A DNA stretch of 61,592 bases from CAITSH01 sp945892985 (GTDB taxonomy: Bacteria > Pseudomonadota > Gammaproteobacteria > Burkholderiales > SG8-39), in the NCBI GenBank assembly GCA_945892985.1, contig CAMDDU010000024.1, positions 1 through 61,592 on the forward strand. The letters are read 5' to 3'. The notes under the pieces are model-generated. The model saw nothing but the letters and a program-made list of their open reading frames with translations. It was not told where the DNA came from and made no database searches. Position numbers and translations under genes: made by a program. Each line of letters opens with the position of its first letter. Position 1 is the stretch's first letter. Below are positions 54,879-61,592 of this stretch, in pieces.

Positions 54879-54927
54879 GCCATAGGCTGGAAACGCCCGC
54901 CTGGCGCGGGTTTCCAGCGTATGGCCG
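54879..54927. repeat. Palindromic repeat CCATAGGCTGGAAA...TTTCCAGCGTATGG
   Basis: This is the best-conserved copy of the family, with long arms (CATAGGCTGGAAACGCCCGC / GCGGGTTTCCAGCGTATGG). It lies between the livF stop and the terminator at 54942. Confidence 0.8.
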
Positions 54928-54941
54928 GTAGAGGTGGGCAT

Positions 54942-54970
54942 AAAAAAGGGCGGCCTTAGCCGCCCTTTTT
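54942..54970. terminator. Bidirectional intrinsic terminator
   Basis: The stem GGGCGGC/GCCGCCC with a CTTA loop (54948-54965) is flanked by six A on the left and five T on the right. It can therefore end both the liv operon and the convergent minus-strand Bug operon. Confidence 0.9.
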
Positions 54971-54998
54971 GCTGCGGCGCGTGCCGCCGGCTTTGCGC

Positions 54999-55979
54999 TT
55001 AGTCGCCCTTGGCGCCCGAGTCCTTCGCCAGCTTGGCCCACTTCGGGCCCTGCGCCTTGAGGTAGGCGCCCATCTCGTCGGGTGTGCTGGCGATCACACG
55101 GTCCACACCCTGTGCTTCTAGTTTGGCGATAAAGGCGGGGTTTTTCAATATTGTGGTGATCTCGGCGTTGAGGCGCGCGACCACCGCATCGGGTGTCTTG
55201 GCCGGTGCCCACACGCCGTACATCGCCGAGGTTTCAAAACCGCGGATGCCGGCCGCCTCGTCCATGGTCGGTACGTCGGGCAGCGCGCGCGAACGCGTCG
55301 ATGAGGTTACGGCGATGGCGCGCAGCTTGCCGCTGCGGATGGAGGGCAGCGCGCCGGCGACGGTGGGGTAGAACAGCGGCACGTGGCCGGCCAGCGTATC
55401 GGCGAGAGCCGGGCCGCTGCCCTTGTAGGGAATATGGGTGAGCTTGACGCCGGTCATGATGTTGAGCAGCTCGCCCGACAGGTGGCTGGTGCTGCCGGTG
55501 CCAAACGATGCATACGACAGGCTGCCCGGCTGGGCCTTGGCCATCGCGACGATTTCGCTGACGGTTTTGCCCGCAAAACCCGGATTGGCCACCAGGATGT
55601 GCGCCGCCTCGCCGATCAGGCTGACCGGCGCGAAGTCGCCCAGCGTGTCGTAGGGCACCTTGTTGTAAAAGCTGGCGTTGATGAGGTGGGTGGAGACGCT
55701 GTGGAACATGATGGTATAGCCGTCGGGCGCGGCCTTCGCCACGGCTTCGGCGCCGATGAGGCCGTTGGCGCCGCCCTTGTTGTCAACGATCACCGACTGG
55801 CCGAGCGGACCGGAGAGCGCCTCGGCGAGGATGCGCCCGAGGATGTCATTGCCGCCGCCCGGCGGCCATGGCACGACCATGCGAATGGTTTTGTTGGGCC
55901 AGGCCTGGGCCAGCGCCGGCGTGGCGGTGAGGGCGGCAAGGCCGAGGGCGATCAGCAGGGAGGCGAGCAGGCGTTTCAT
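54999..55979 (-). CDS. Bug/TctC-family receptor of the Rieske-linked operon
   Basis: 326 residues. The signal peptide spans about 1-22 (TATPALAQA). It has WPNKTIRMVVPWPPGGGND, VIVDNKGGANGL, APDGYTIMFHS and THIPYKGSGPAL. ATG 55979 follows GGAG; a longer frame upstream overlaps the ferredoxin gene. It is the last gene of the minus-strand operon DUF1989, 2-hydroxyacid dehydrogenase, ferredoxin, Bug. Confidence 0.92.
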   Translation of the reverse strand: MKRLLASLLIALGLAALTATPALAQAWPNKTIRMVVPWPPGGGNDILGRILAEALSGPLGQSVIVDNKGGANGLIGAEAVAKAAPDGYTIMFHSVSTHLINASFYNKVPYDTLGDFAPVSLIGEAAHILVANPGFAGKTVSEIVAMAKAQPGSLSYASFGTGSTSHLSGELLNIMTGVKLTHIPYKGSGPALADTLAGHVPLFYPTVAGALPSIRSGKLRAIAVTSSTRSRALPDVPTMDEAAGIRGFETSAMYGVWAPAKTPDAVVARLNAEITTILKNPAFIAKLEAQGVDRVIASTPDEMGAYLKAQGPKWAKLAKDSGAKGD

Positions 55980-56040
55980 GAAAAACTCCGGAATAGGTGG
56001 TGGCGGGTTTGTACGGGGCGGAAGGGGGTGCTGGCTTAAA

Positions 56041-56364
56041 TCAGAACTGTGTTTCGGGTATTGCAAGAACGATGCCATCGAGTGCGTCGCTCATGCGAAT
56101 CTGGCACGACAGCCGGCTCGTCGGGCGGCGCTCCGCCGCGACAAAGTCGAGCATGTCGTTCTCCGGCTGGGCGATGGGCGGCAGCATGTCCATGAAGGCG
56201 CTGGCGACATAGACATGGCAGGTGGCGCAGGCGCAGCCGCCACCACAGTCGGCGGCGATGCCCTCAAGGCTGTTTTCGGTGGCGGCGCGCATCAACGTGG
56301 TGCCGGCGGCAACCTCGATGCGCTGCTCGGTGCCATCGGGGAGCTGAAAAATAATGGCGGGCAT
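56041..56364 (-). CDS. [2Fe-2S] ferredoxin, adrenodoxin type
   Basis: 107 residues. The ligands follow C-x5-C-x2-C (CGGGCACATCHVY, about 48-60) with the fourth Cys in RLSCQIRM near residue 92. It is a small soluble electron carrier, and the adjacent Rieske oxygenase is the natural partner. No ferredoxin reductase gene is nearby. ATG 56364 is 2 nt after the dehydrogenase stop; the longer frame overlaps that gene. Confidence 0.92.
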   Translation of the reverse strand: MPAIIFQLPDGTEQRIEVAAGTTLMRAATENSLEGIAADCGGGCACATCHVYVASAFMDMLPPIAQPENDMLDFVAAERRPTSRLSCQIRMSDALDGIVLAIPETQF

Positions 56365-56366
56365 GC

Positions 56367-57395
56367 TCAGTATCCAGTCTGCGGTTTGATGACGTTGAGC
56401 GCGGGGCGCCCGGCGAGCAGGCGGCGCAGGTTGCGGCAGGCGAAGTCCATGGTCTGCGTCATGTAGTTGTCGAGGTCGTCCGAGGACACGTGCGGCACGA
56501 TCACCAGATTGGGTGTCTTCCACAGCGGCGAGTTGGCCGGCAGCGGTTCGGGCTTGTGCACGTCGAGGATGGCGCCAGACAGGTGGCCGTAGCGCAACAG
56601 GCGGGCGAGGGCCTCGCTGTCGAGCACGCCGGCACGGCCGATGTTGATGAGACCGCCACCGCGCTTCATTGCCGCCAGAACGCGCGCGTTGACCAGGTTG
56701 GCCGTCGATGGTGTCAGCGGCGTGGCGATGACGACAAAATCCGCGCCCCTGACGGCGGTTTTGATTTGCGCCGGCTTATAGACCTTTGACACGCCGGGCA
56801 CCGCCTTGCCCGAGGCGCGCACGCCGACGATTTTGAGGCCTAGTTGCCGTCCGGCCGAAACCGCCGCGCGGCCCATGTCGCCGAGGCCGATCACGGCGAG
56901 TGTCTTGCCGGTGATGAGGGGCGTGAAAATCTGCTCCCAGCGCGACTTGCCCTGGTTGGATACGATGGCCGGCAGCCGGCAGTTGAGCGCGAGCAGCGAC
57001 ATCAGCAGGAACTCGCGCGTCTTGGCCACGTGCACGCCGCTGTTGTTGGCGAGCTTCACGCCGCGCGGCAGCCAGTCAAGCGGCAGCACGCCCTCGATGC
57101 CCGCGCCAATCAGCTGGATGAATTTGAGTTTGGGCGCGGCCTTGGCCAGCGCGTCGCCGCGCGGAAAGCGCGGGTCGCGCACCACGTCGGTGGAGGTAAT
57201 GAGCAGCGTCGTGGTTTTGAGATTGCGGGCGAGGTTGGCGAAATCGGCGCCGGTGCTAAAGCGCGCATGTTTGGCCAGATCGGGGTGGCGTTTTTGTGCT
57301 TCGCGCGCGAGCGCGCCGGTCAGCCAGAAGATGCGCGGCTTGGCGCTGTAGTTTTCAAGATGGACGTGAAGCGCGGGTTTTTTCTTGCCGGCCAT
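56367..57395 (-). CDS. D-isomer-specific 2-hydroxyacid dehydrogenase
   Basis: 342 residues. It has the NAD motif VIGLGDMGRAA (about 165-175), the Arg of the active site in NIGRAGVLD, the Glu in VHKPEPLP and the His in IVPHVSSDD. It reduces 2-oxo acids or oxidises D-2-hydroxy acids. A basic, Lys-rich start (MAGKKKPALHVH) is present. Its ATG overlaps the TAA of the DUF1989 gene upstream, so the genes are coupled. Confidence 0.92.
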   Translation of the reverse strand: MAGKKKPALHVHLENYSAKPRIFWLTGALAREAQKRHPDLAKHARFSTGADFANLARNLKTTTLLITSTDVVRDPRFPRGDALAKAAPKLKFIQLIGAGIEGVLPLDWLPRGVKLANNSGVHVAKTREFLLMSLLALNCRLPAIVSNQGKSRWEQIFTPLITGKTLAVIGLGDMGRAAVSAGRQLGLKIVGVRASGKAVPGVSKVYKPAQIKTAVRGADFVVIATPLTPSTANLVNARVLAAMKRGGGLINIGRAGVLDSEALARLLRYGHLSGAILDVHKPEPLPANSPLWKTPNLVIVPHVSSDDLDNYMTQTMDFACRNLRRLLAGRPALNVIKPQTGY

Positions 57396-57988
57396 TAATC
57401 GAGCACCTGGTAAGCCACCGACTGCGGCGTGCAACCGTGGGCGTTGACGGGAATGAGATCCTGCGGGCAGGCCGAAAACACCATGACGCAATCGCGCAGC
57501 GCGCGGAAGGTGACACTGGCGCCCAGGGCCGGCTCGGGTGCCTCGACCACCATGTCGCGGTGATTGTTGAACCTGGTGTTCATAAACAGGTTGAGCGGCG
57601 TCGGGATATGGTGGAGCGCGATGCCAAAGGGGCTGATCGCCGCGCGCAGGTTGTCGGCGCAGTTGTCGTGGTAGCCCGTGACGCCCATCAGGCGGTAGCG
57701 TGCCGGGTCGCAGGCGGCAAAGAGCATGCAGTGCACGCCGGGCGAGAGGTCTTCCTCGAGTTGCAGCATGGGGCTGCGTAGCTGGCTGTACAGCGTGTCG
57801 CCGGGCAGTGGCTTGATGCGCCCCAGGGTCACCACCGAGTGCGGCATCGACAGGTGTTCGCTGCCATTGTGCAGGAAGGACCACATGTCGACCACCTGGC
57901 CGCCGTGGGTGTTGATGATGCGCACGGCCTGGCCCTGGCGCAGTTGCACGGCGGCGCCGGACCGCGCGGGAATTTCAATTGGCTTCAA
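57395..57988 (-). CDS. DUF1989 (urea carboxylase-associated-like) protein
   Basis: 197 residues. It carries the DUF1989 pattern IPARSGAAVQLRQGQAVRIIN, the Cys-bearing GVHCMLFAACDPARY and HDNCADNL, and TPLNLFMNT. Members stand beside urea carboxylase, guanidine or amine-degradation genes, and some are metalloproteins; the activity of this one is unknown. It is the first gene of the operon divergent from the Rieske oxygenase. Confidence 0.87.
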   Translation of the reverse strand: MKPIEIPARSGAAVQLRQGQAVRIINTHGGQVVDMWSFLHNGSEHLSMPHSVVTLGRIKPLPGDTLYSQLRSPMLQLEEDLSPGVHCMLFAACDPARYRLMGVTGYHDNCADNLRAAISPFGIALHHIPTPLNLFMNTRFNNHRDMVVEAPEPALGASVTFRALRDCVMVFSACPQDLIPVNAHGCTPQSVAYQVLD

Positions 57989-58285
57989 GATGGTGTCCGC
58001 AGAAAAACTGCTTTTTTAGAATATGGGATTTAGCATATGGAAATTATTTACGACTGTTAGTATCATAACCAATCATCTGTCAAAAAACGAGCAACGCGAC
58101 GGTTTCTCCTTTACTGCTGTTTCGCGCCGCGCACTTGCGCAAGCGCGAAACTTCACCAGGTCGCACGCCGGCAGTGCGTTGATTTTGTTTTCGCATCATC
58201 CTATTCACGCGGGCCTTCCTCTGGGCCGTGGTCTGTGGTCTGAGGCCGGCCCGCATCTGTTTAACTGCAAAAGAAAGACAATTTA

Positions 58286-59494
58286 ATGGACTTATTTGAT
58301 CCCCGCACCTACGAAGCCGTCAGGCGCCCTTTGCTCGAAGCGGAGACGCTGCCGGTGGAGTGCTACACCTCGCCCGAATTCTTCCAGCGCGAGATCGACA
58401 CCATTTTCATGAAGGTCTGGAACTTTATCGGCCGCGCCGATTACATTCCCAACCCGGGCGACTATTACACGCAGGATTTCGCCGGCGTGCCGCTGCTGAT
58501 CGTGCGCGGCGACGATGGCCAGGTGCAGGCCTTCATCAACTCCTGCCGCCACCGCGGCGCCAAGATGGTCACCGGCAAGGGCAGTTCCAAGGGCATCAAG
58601 TGCGGCTACCACGGCTGGATGTACAAGACCGACGGCGCGCTGATGGCGGCCCCGGGCATGGCTGCCTCAAAGGGCTTTGACAAGGCCGACTACCCCTTGC
58701 TCAAGGTCAAGACCGGTATTTGGGCCGGCTTTATTTTCGTCAACTTTGACGCGGACTCCGAAAGCCTCGAGCACTACCTTGGCAACATCGACATGCCCTT
58801 CTCCAGCTATCACCTGGAGAACATGGTCTGCACCCAGCGCAAGGTCTACGAGGTCGACTGCAACTGGAAGATCTACGTCGAGAACGCGATGGAGGCCTTT
58901 CATGTGCCGCATGTGCACCGCGCCAGCATCAACCGCCAGCGCGGCAGCGTTGCCAATGACCGCACCTTCGACTCAACCGCCGGTGACTGGGTGGTGATGC
59001 ACAAGGAGCACGAGGGCACGCGCGCGGTGATCCTGGGCGATGCGTCTTTCCCGCGCCTCCCCGGCCTCACCGGCAAAGCGGCCAAGGGCACCTACTACCC
59101 GCTGCTCTACCCCAGCACCATGCTCGGCTGCGCCATCGACTGCATGTGGTTCCTGGAAATCCATCCGGTTACGGCCACCACCATGCGCCTTGTCGTCGGC
59201 GCCTGCTTCCCGAAAGAAGTCACCCAGCGCCCCGACTTCGATGAGATCGTGAAGAATTACTACAAGCGCTGGGACATCACCACCGCCGAGGACATCGCCA
59301 TCAGCGTGCAGCAGCAGGAGGGCATCTCCAACAAGTTCTCCAAACCCGGCCGCCTCTCGGAGCACGAGCCGCTGGTGCACGCCATCGACAACTGGGTGCT
59401 TGACCACGTGCTTGGCGTCAAGAACCGCAAGCGTAGCTTCCAGGGCTTCAGCCTCACCGACCTCGATGTGCTGCCCGAGAATATCGTCGCCTGA
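58286..59494 (+). CDS. Rieske non-haem iron oxygenase, alpha subunit
   Basis: 402 residues. The Rieske motif CRHRGAKM...KCGYHGW (about 86-110) holds the C-x-H and C-x2-H ligands. The mononuclear iron site is in ENAMEAFHVPHVH (about 199-211), with the Asp in ITTAEDIAISVQ. The residue before the first His, which bridges to the Rieske centre, is Glu rather than Asp, as in carnitine oxygenase CntA. A quaternary amine, aromatic acid or similar substrate is possible. Upstream, 58000-58285 is AT-richer and probably holds the divergent promoters. Confidence 0.92.
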   Translation: MDLFDPRTYEAVRRPLLEAETLPVECYTSPEFFQREIDTIFMKVWNFIGRADYIPNPGDYYTQDFAGVPLLIVRGDDGQVQAFINSCRHRGAKMVTGKGSSKGIKCGYHGWMYKTDGALMAAPGMAASKGFDKADYPLLKVKTGIWAGFIFVNFDADSESLEHYLGNIDMPFSSYHLENMVCTQRKVYEVDCNWKIYVENAMEAFHVPHVHRASINRQRGSVANDRTFDSTAGDWVVMHKEHEGTRAVILGDASFPRLPGLTGKAAKGTYYPLLYPSTMLGCAIDCMWFLEIHPVTATTMRLVVGACFPKEVTQRPDFDEIVKNYYKRWDITTAEDIAISVQQQEGISNKFSKPGRLSEHEPLVHAIDNWVLDHVLGVKNRKRSFQGFSLTDLDVLPENIVA

Positions 59495-59524
59495 GCCGGT
59501 TCGGCGCGCCGGTGCGCCGGCGCG

Positions 59525-60649
59525 TTATTTCTGTTTGCCCCAGGTCTCAATCAGCGCCGAGTAAATGCCTATGCTTTGCTCGATGCGCGAGGCGAGGCAG
59601 TATTCGTCCGTCTGGTGCGCGAGTTGCGGCTCGCCCGGTCCGAGGATCACCGTCGGCGGGTTGCCCAGGGCCGGGTTGAGCGCGGCCGCATCGGTGAAAT
59701 AAGTCGCGCTGCGCGCCACCGGCCGCTCACCCAGCACCGGCTCGACAATGTCGTAGACCTGCTGCATCCACGGGTGCGATGGCTCGGTAAAGACACTGGC
59801 CACATCGAGCAGCGTCGACAGCGCCACGCCCGGCCCGAGGCGCTGGCACAGGCACTTGAGCAGCGCCGGGTGGTCGACGTTGGGCACGGTGCGGATGTCT
59901 ATGCCTATGGTCGCCTCGTCGGGCACGGAGTTGATGTTGAGCCCGCCGCGTATCGTGCCCACGTTGAGCGTGGGCGAGCCCATCAGCGCATGCGGCGTCG
60001 ATTCGAAGGCGAATTTTTCCAGCTCGAGCACGGCGCGCGCCGCCTTGTAGACGGCGTTGTCGCCGCGCTCGGGCATGGAGCCGTGCGCCGTCACACCGCG
60101 CATTTTGGCCTCCAGCCAGAACGCACCCTTGTGACCGACGTAGGGGTAGTTGGCGGTGGGCTCGCCAACGATGAGCGCGCCAATGCGGCCCATGACCTGT
60201 GGCATCTTCGCCAGGTGGTAGGCGCCGCCGCAGCCGGTTTCTTCGTCTGCGGTGAGCACCAGCGTCAGGCCGCTGGAGCGCTTGAGGTCCTTGACGTGGG
60301 GCAGCGCGGCGGTGATGAACGCGGCGATGCCCGATTTCATATCGCTGGAGCCGCGCCCGTAAAGCCGGTCGCCGTCCAGTTCGCCGGCAAAGGCGTCCTT
60401 GCTCCAGGGCGCGCTGCCCAGCGGCACGGTGTCGATGTGGCCGGTAAAGCCGAGCATGGGCTTGTCGCCGGTGCCGATGGAGGCGACGACGCTGGTGCGC
60501 TGGTCGGCAAAGGCGTGGTAACTCACCCTAAAGCCGGCGGTCTCTAGCATGGCGCCCAGAAACTGCGCGCAGGGCGCCTCGTTGCCCGGCGGGTTGATGG
60601 TGTTAAAGCGCAGCAGTTGCTGCGTGAGTTCGATGGCCTTGGTGGTCAC
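59525..60649 (-). CDS. M20-family amidohydrolase (ArgE/DapE-like)
   Basis: 374 residues. The metal-binding motifs are GFTGHIDTVP (about 66-75), GRGSSDMKSG (about 98-107) and the catalytic ADEETGCGG (about 132-140). It has the central dimerisation domain and a final His in LAHQTDEYC. It cleaves N-acyl groups from amino acids or similar amides. It is convergent with the Rieske gene, with 30 nt between them. The broken M20 part at 30630-31181 comes from a different subfamily. Confidence 0.92.
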   Translation of the reverse strand: MTTKAIELTQQLLRFNTINPPGNEAPCAQFLGAMLETAGFRVSYHAFADQRTSVVASIGTGDKPMLGFTGHIDTVPLGSAPWSKDAFAGELDGDRLYGRGSSDMKSGIAAFITAALPHVKDLKRSSGLTLVLTADEETGCGGAYHLAKMPQVMGRIGALIVGEPTANYPYVGHKGAFWLEAKMRGVTAHGSMPERGDNAVYKAARAVLELEKFAFESTPHALMGSPTLNVGTIRGGLNINSVPDEATIGIDIRTVPNVDHPALLKCLCQRLGPGVALSTLLDVASVFTEPSHPWMQQVYDIVEPVLGERPVARSATYFTDAAALNPALGNPPTVILGPGEPQLAHQTDEYCLASRIEQSIGIYSALIETWGKQK

Positions 60650-60773
60650 GGTTGCTGTCCTTGTTGGCTAGCCGGCGCTGCGCGGATGCGCGCTTGCTAT
60701 GGCCCGATGATAACGGCAATTGTGCGGGCACAATTTATACCCCCCCAACCGCCTTCGAGCGCCAGAGGCGGCA

Positions 60774-60813
60774 AGCTGGAAAGCCGCAGCTGGAGCGGGT
60801 TTTCAGCCTATGG
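60774..60813. repeat. Palindromic repeat of the CTGGAAAGCC...TTTTCAGCCTATGG family
   Basis: AAGCTGGAAAGCCGCAGCTGG and AGCGGGTTTTCAGCCTATGGCG make an imperfect hairpin in the gap between the M20 gene and the DUF3592 gene. It is the fourth copy of the family. Confidence 0.7.
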
Positions 60814-60912
60814 CGCAAGGGCGAACAGGCCGGCATATGCATCTGGCCAGGCGTGCCACAGCGTGCCGCAGCGGCCCTGGTGGCCTTGGCGGCTTTGTCG
60901 GTATGCTGGCGC

Positions 60913-61398
60913 ATGCGCACAGCCAGATCGGTGTTTGTCGTGCTGTCCTTGGCCGCCGCCCTGGTGGTGGCCTTGCTCGGCTACCAGAGCCTGCGCACCC
61001 TGCTGCGCGCACACGCGAGCGCCGGCTGGCCGCAAGTGACAGGCAGCGTGCGCAGTTCGGAGCTCAAGCGCGGCTGCGGCCGCCAGCGCGATTCGTACGA
61101 GGTGGAGGTGCATTACGGCTACAGCGTCGACGGCCTGGAGTACCACAGCACGCGCGTGGCGTTCAGCCGCGGCTACTGCGGCGCCGAGGCCGGCGCCAAA
61201 GAACTGAGCCAATCCTTCGTGCCGGGCAAGGCCGTGACCGTCTACGTCGACCCGGCAGCCCCGGCCCGCGCCGTACTGCTGGCCGGCAAGGCCGACGTGC
61301 TGATGTACCTGCAGGTGGGTATTGCCTTGCTGACGGTAATCGGCATGCTGTTGCTGCCTTGGCGCGCCGTGACGGGGCGGCTGCGGGTGAGTTGGTAG
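60913..61398 (+). CDS. DUF3592-domain membrane protein
   Basis: About 161 residues. An N-terminal membrane helix (about 6-24) precedes a soluble domain with WPQVTGSVRSSELK, VEVHYGYSVDGLEYHS and the YVDPAAPARAVL segment typical of DUF3592. A second helix near the C-terminus (IALLTVIGMLLLPW) follows. The function is unknown. I chose ATG 60913 because it places the helix at the N-terminus. The frame is open further upstream, but that part overlaps a palindromic repeat. Confidence 0.78.
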   Translation: MRTARSVFVVLSLAAALVVALLGYQSLRTLLRAHASAGWPQVTGSVRSSELKRGCGRQRDSYEVEVHYGYSVDGLEYHSTRVAFSRGYCGAEAGAKELSQSFVPGKAVTVYVDPAAPARAVLLAGKADVLMYLQVGIALLTVIGMLLLPWRAVTGRLRVSW

Positions 61399-61448
61399 GG
61401 GTCTGGCGATGAAGTGCCGACCCTTGCTGACTAGGCTGTTTGGCCTAG

Positions 61449-61592
61449 GGAAACACTGAACAAGTCCGCGCGTCTGTTGTCATATAGCGAGACGCAAACG
61501 GGAGGATTGAGAATGAAACAAATGACGCTGGCGGCGGCGAAAGGATTCGAGGTACATGGAAGAGCAACGCGCAAAGCGGCGTTTCTGGCGCG
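61449..61592 (+). mobile_element. IS5-family insertion sequence, right-hand fragment
   Basis: 144 nt of the same element as 1-145, in opposite orientation and cut by the window edge. The inner end GGAAACACTGAACAAGTCC is preceded at 61445-61448 by CTAG, again a YTAR target. The flanking tetranucleotides differ (CTAA left, CTAG right), so the two copies are probably separate insertions. Confidence 0.85.
61513..61592 (+). CDS. IS5-family transposase, N-terminal 26 codons (cut by window edge)
   Basis: The frame opens at ATG 61513, with GGGAGG about 8 nt upstream. It encodes the same N-terminus as the left copy and runs off the window. Confidence 0.8.
   Translation, partial: MKQMTLAAAKGFEVHGRATRKAAFLA

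Overview
The window looks like chromosomal DNA of a GC-rich betaproteobacterium, most likely of the Burkholderiales. The evidence is the large number of Bug/TctC-type solute-binding receptors (seven intact, one broken), several CO-dehydrogenase-type molybdenum hydroxylase gene sets, and a senB/senA/selD locus as described from Variovorax-like bacteria. Both ends are cut inside the same IS5-family element, in opposite orientation (145 and 144 nt, one mismatch). The sequence therefore probably ends where an assembly met a multicopy insertion sequence.

Layout. 1-145: IS5-family end. 146-771: AT-richer accessory DNA with two small ORF remnants and a convincing integron attC site (715-771). 793-3036: hflX and an rsuA-type pseudouridine synthase. 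3270-6090: two alpha/beta hydrolases and a Bug receptor. 6390-11291: an AT-richer island with a triple-RidA protein, a NitT/TauT-type ABC importer and a hydroxyisobutyrate-dehydrogenase-like enzyme. 11390-15140: first molybdenum hydroxylase (M, S, L). 15387-19527: FecR-domain protein, senB, senA and selD (selenoneine synthesis). 19699-21786: YyaL-like thioredoxin-domain protein.

21842-49050 is the core of the window, a large catabolic region. It holds a Bug-aldehyde dehydrogenase-esterase operon, a divergent cupin-tetR operon, and two copies of a module ordered Bug receptor, 4,5-dihydroxyphthalate-decarboxylase-like protein, then M, S and L hydroxylase subunits. It also has an extra L subunit, a C-C hydrolase-like enzyme, and an amidohydrolase-amidase operon. 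Four copies of a palindrome TTGACY-N4-RGTCAA lie at its promoters. In three of them the palindrome sits in the same place, between a TTGAC[A/T] -35 box and the -10 position. I infer one TetR regulon. The enzymes together suggest uptake, ring hydroxylation and decarboxylation of an aromatic or N-heteroaromatic acid; the substrate cannot be read from the sequence.

49345-54868: a small cytochrome c and a complete branched-chain-amino-acid-type ABC importer. 54999-59494: a Bug receptor, [2Fe-2S] ferredoxin, 2-hydroxyacid dehydrogenase and DUF1989 operon, divergent from a Rieske oxygenase. 59525-61398: an M20 peptidase-family hydrolase and a DUF3592 protein, then the right IS end. I saw no tRNA, rRNA or CRISPR. 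Short tandem repeats of 8-11 nt recur in gaps between genes, often just before start codons, and at least three families of palindromic intergenic repeats are present.
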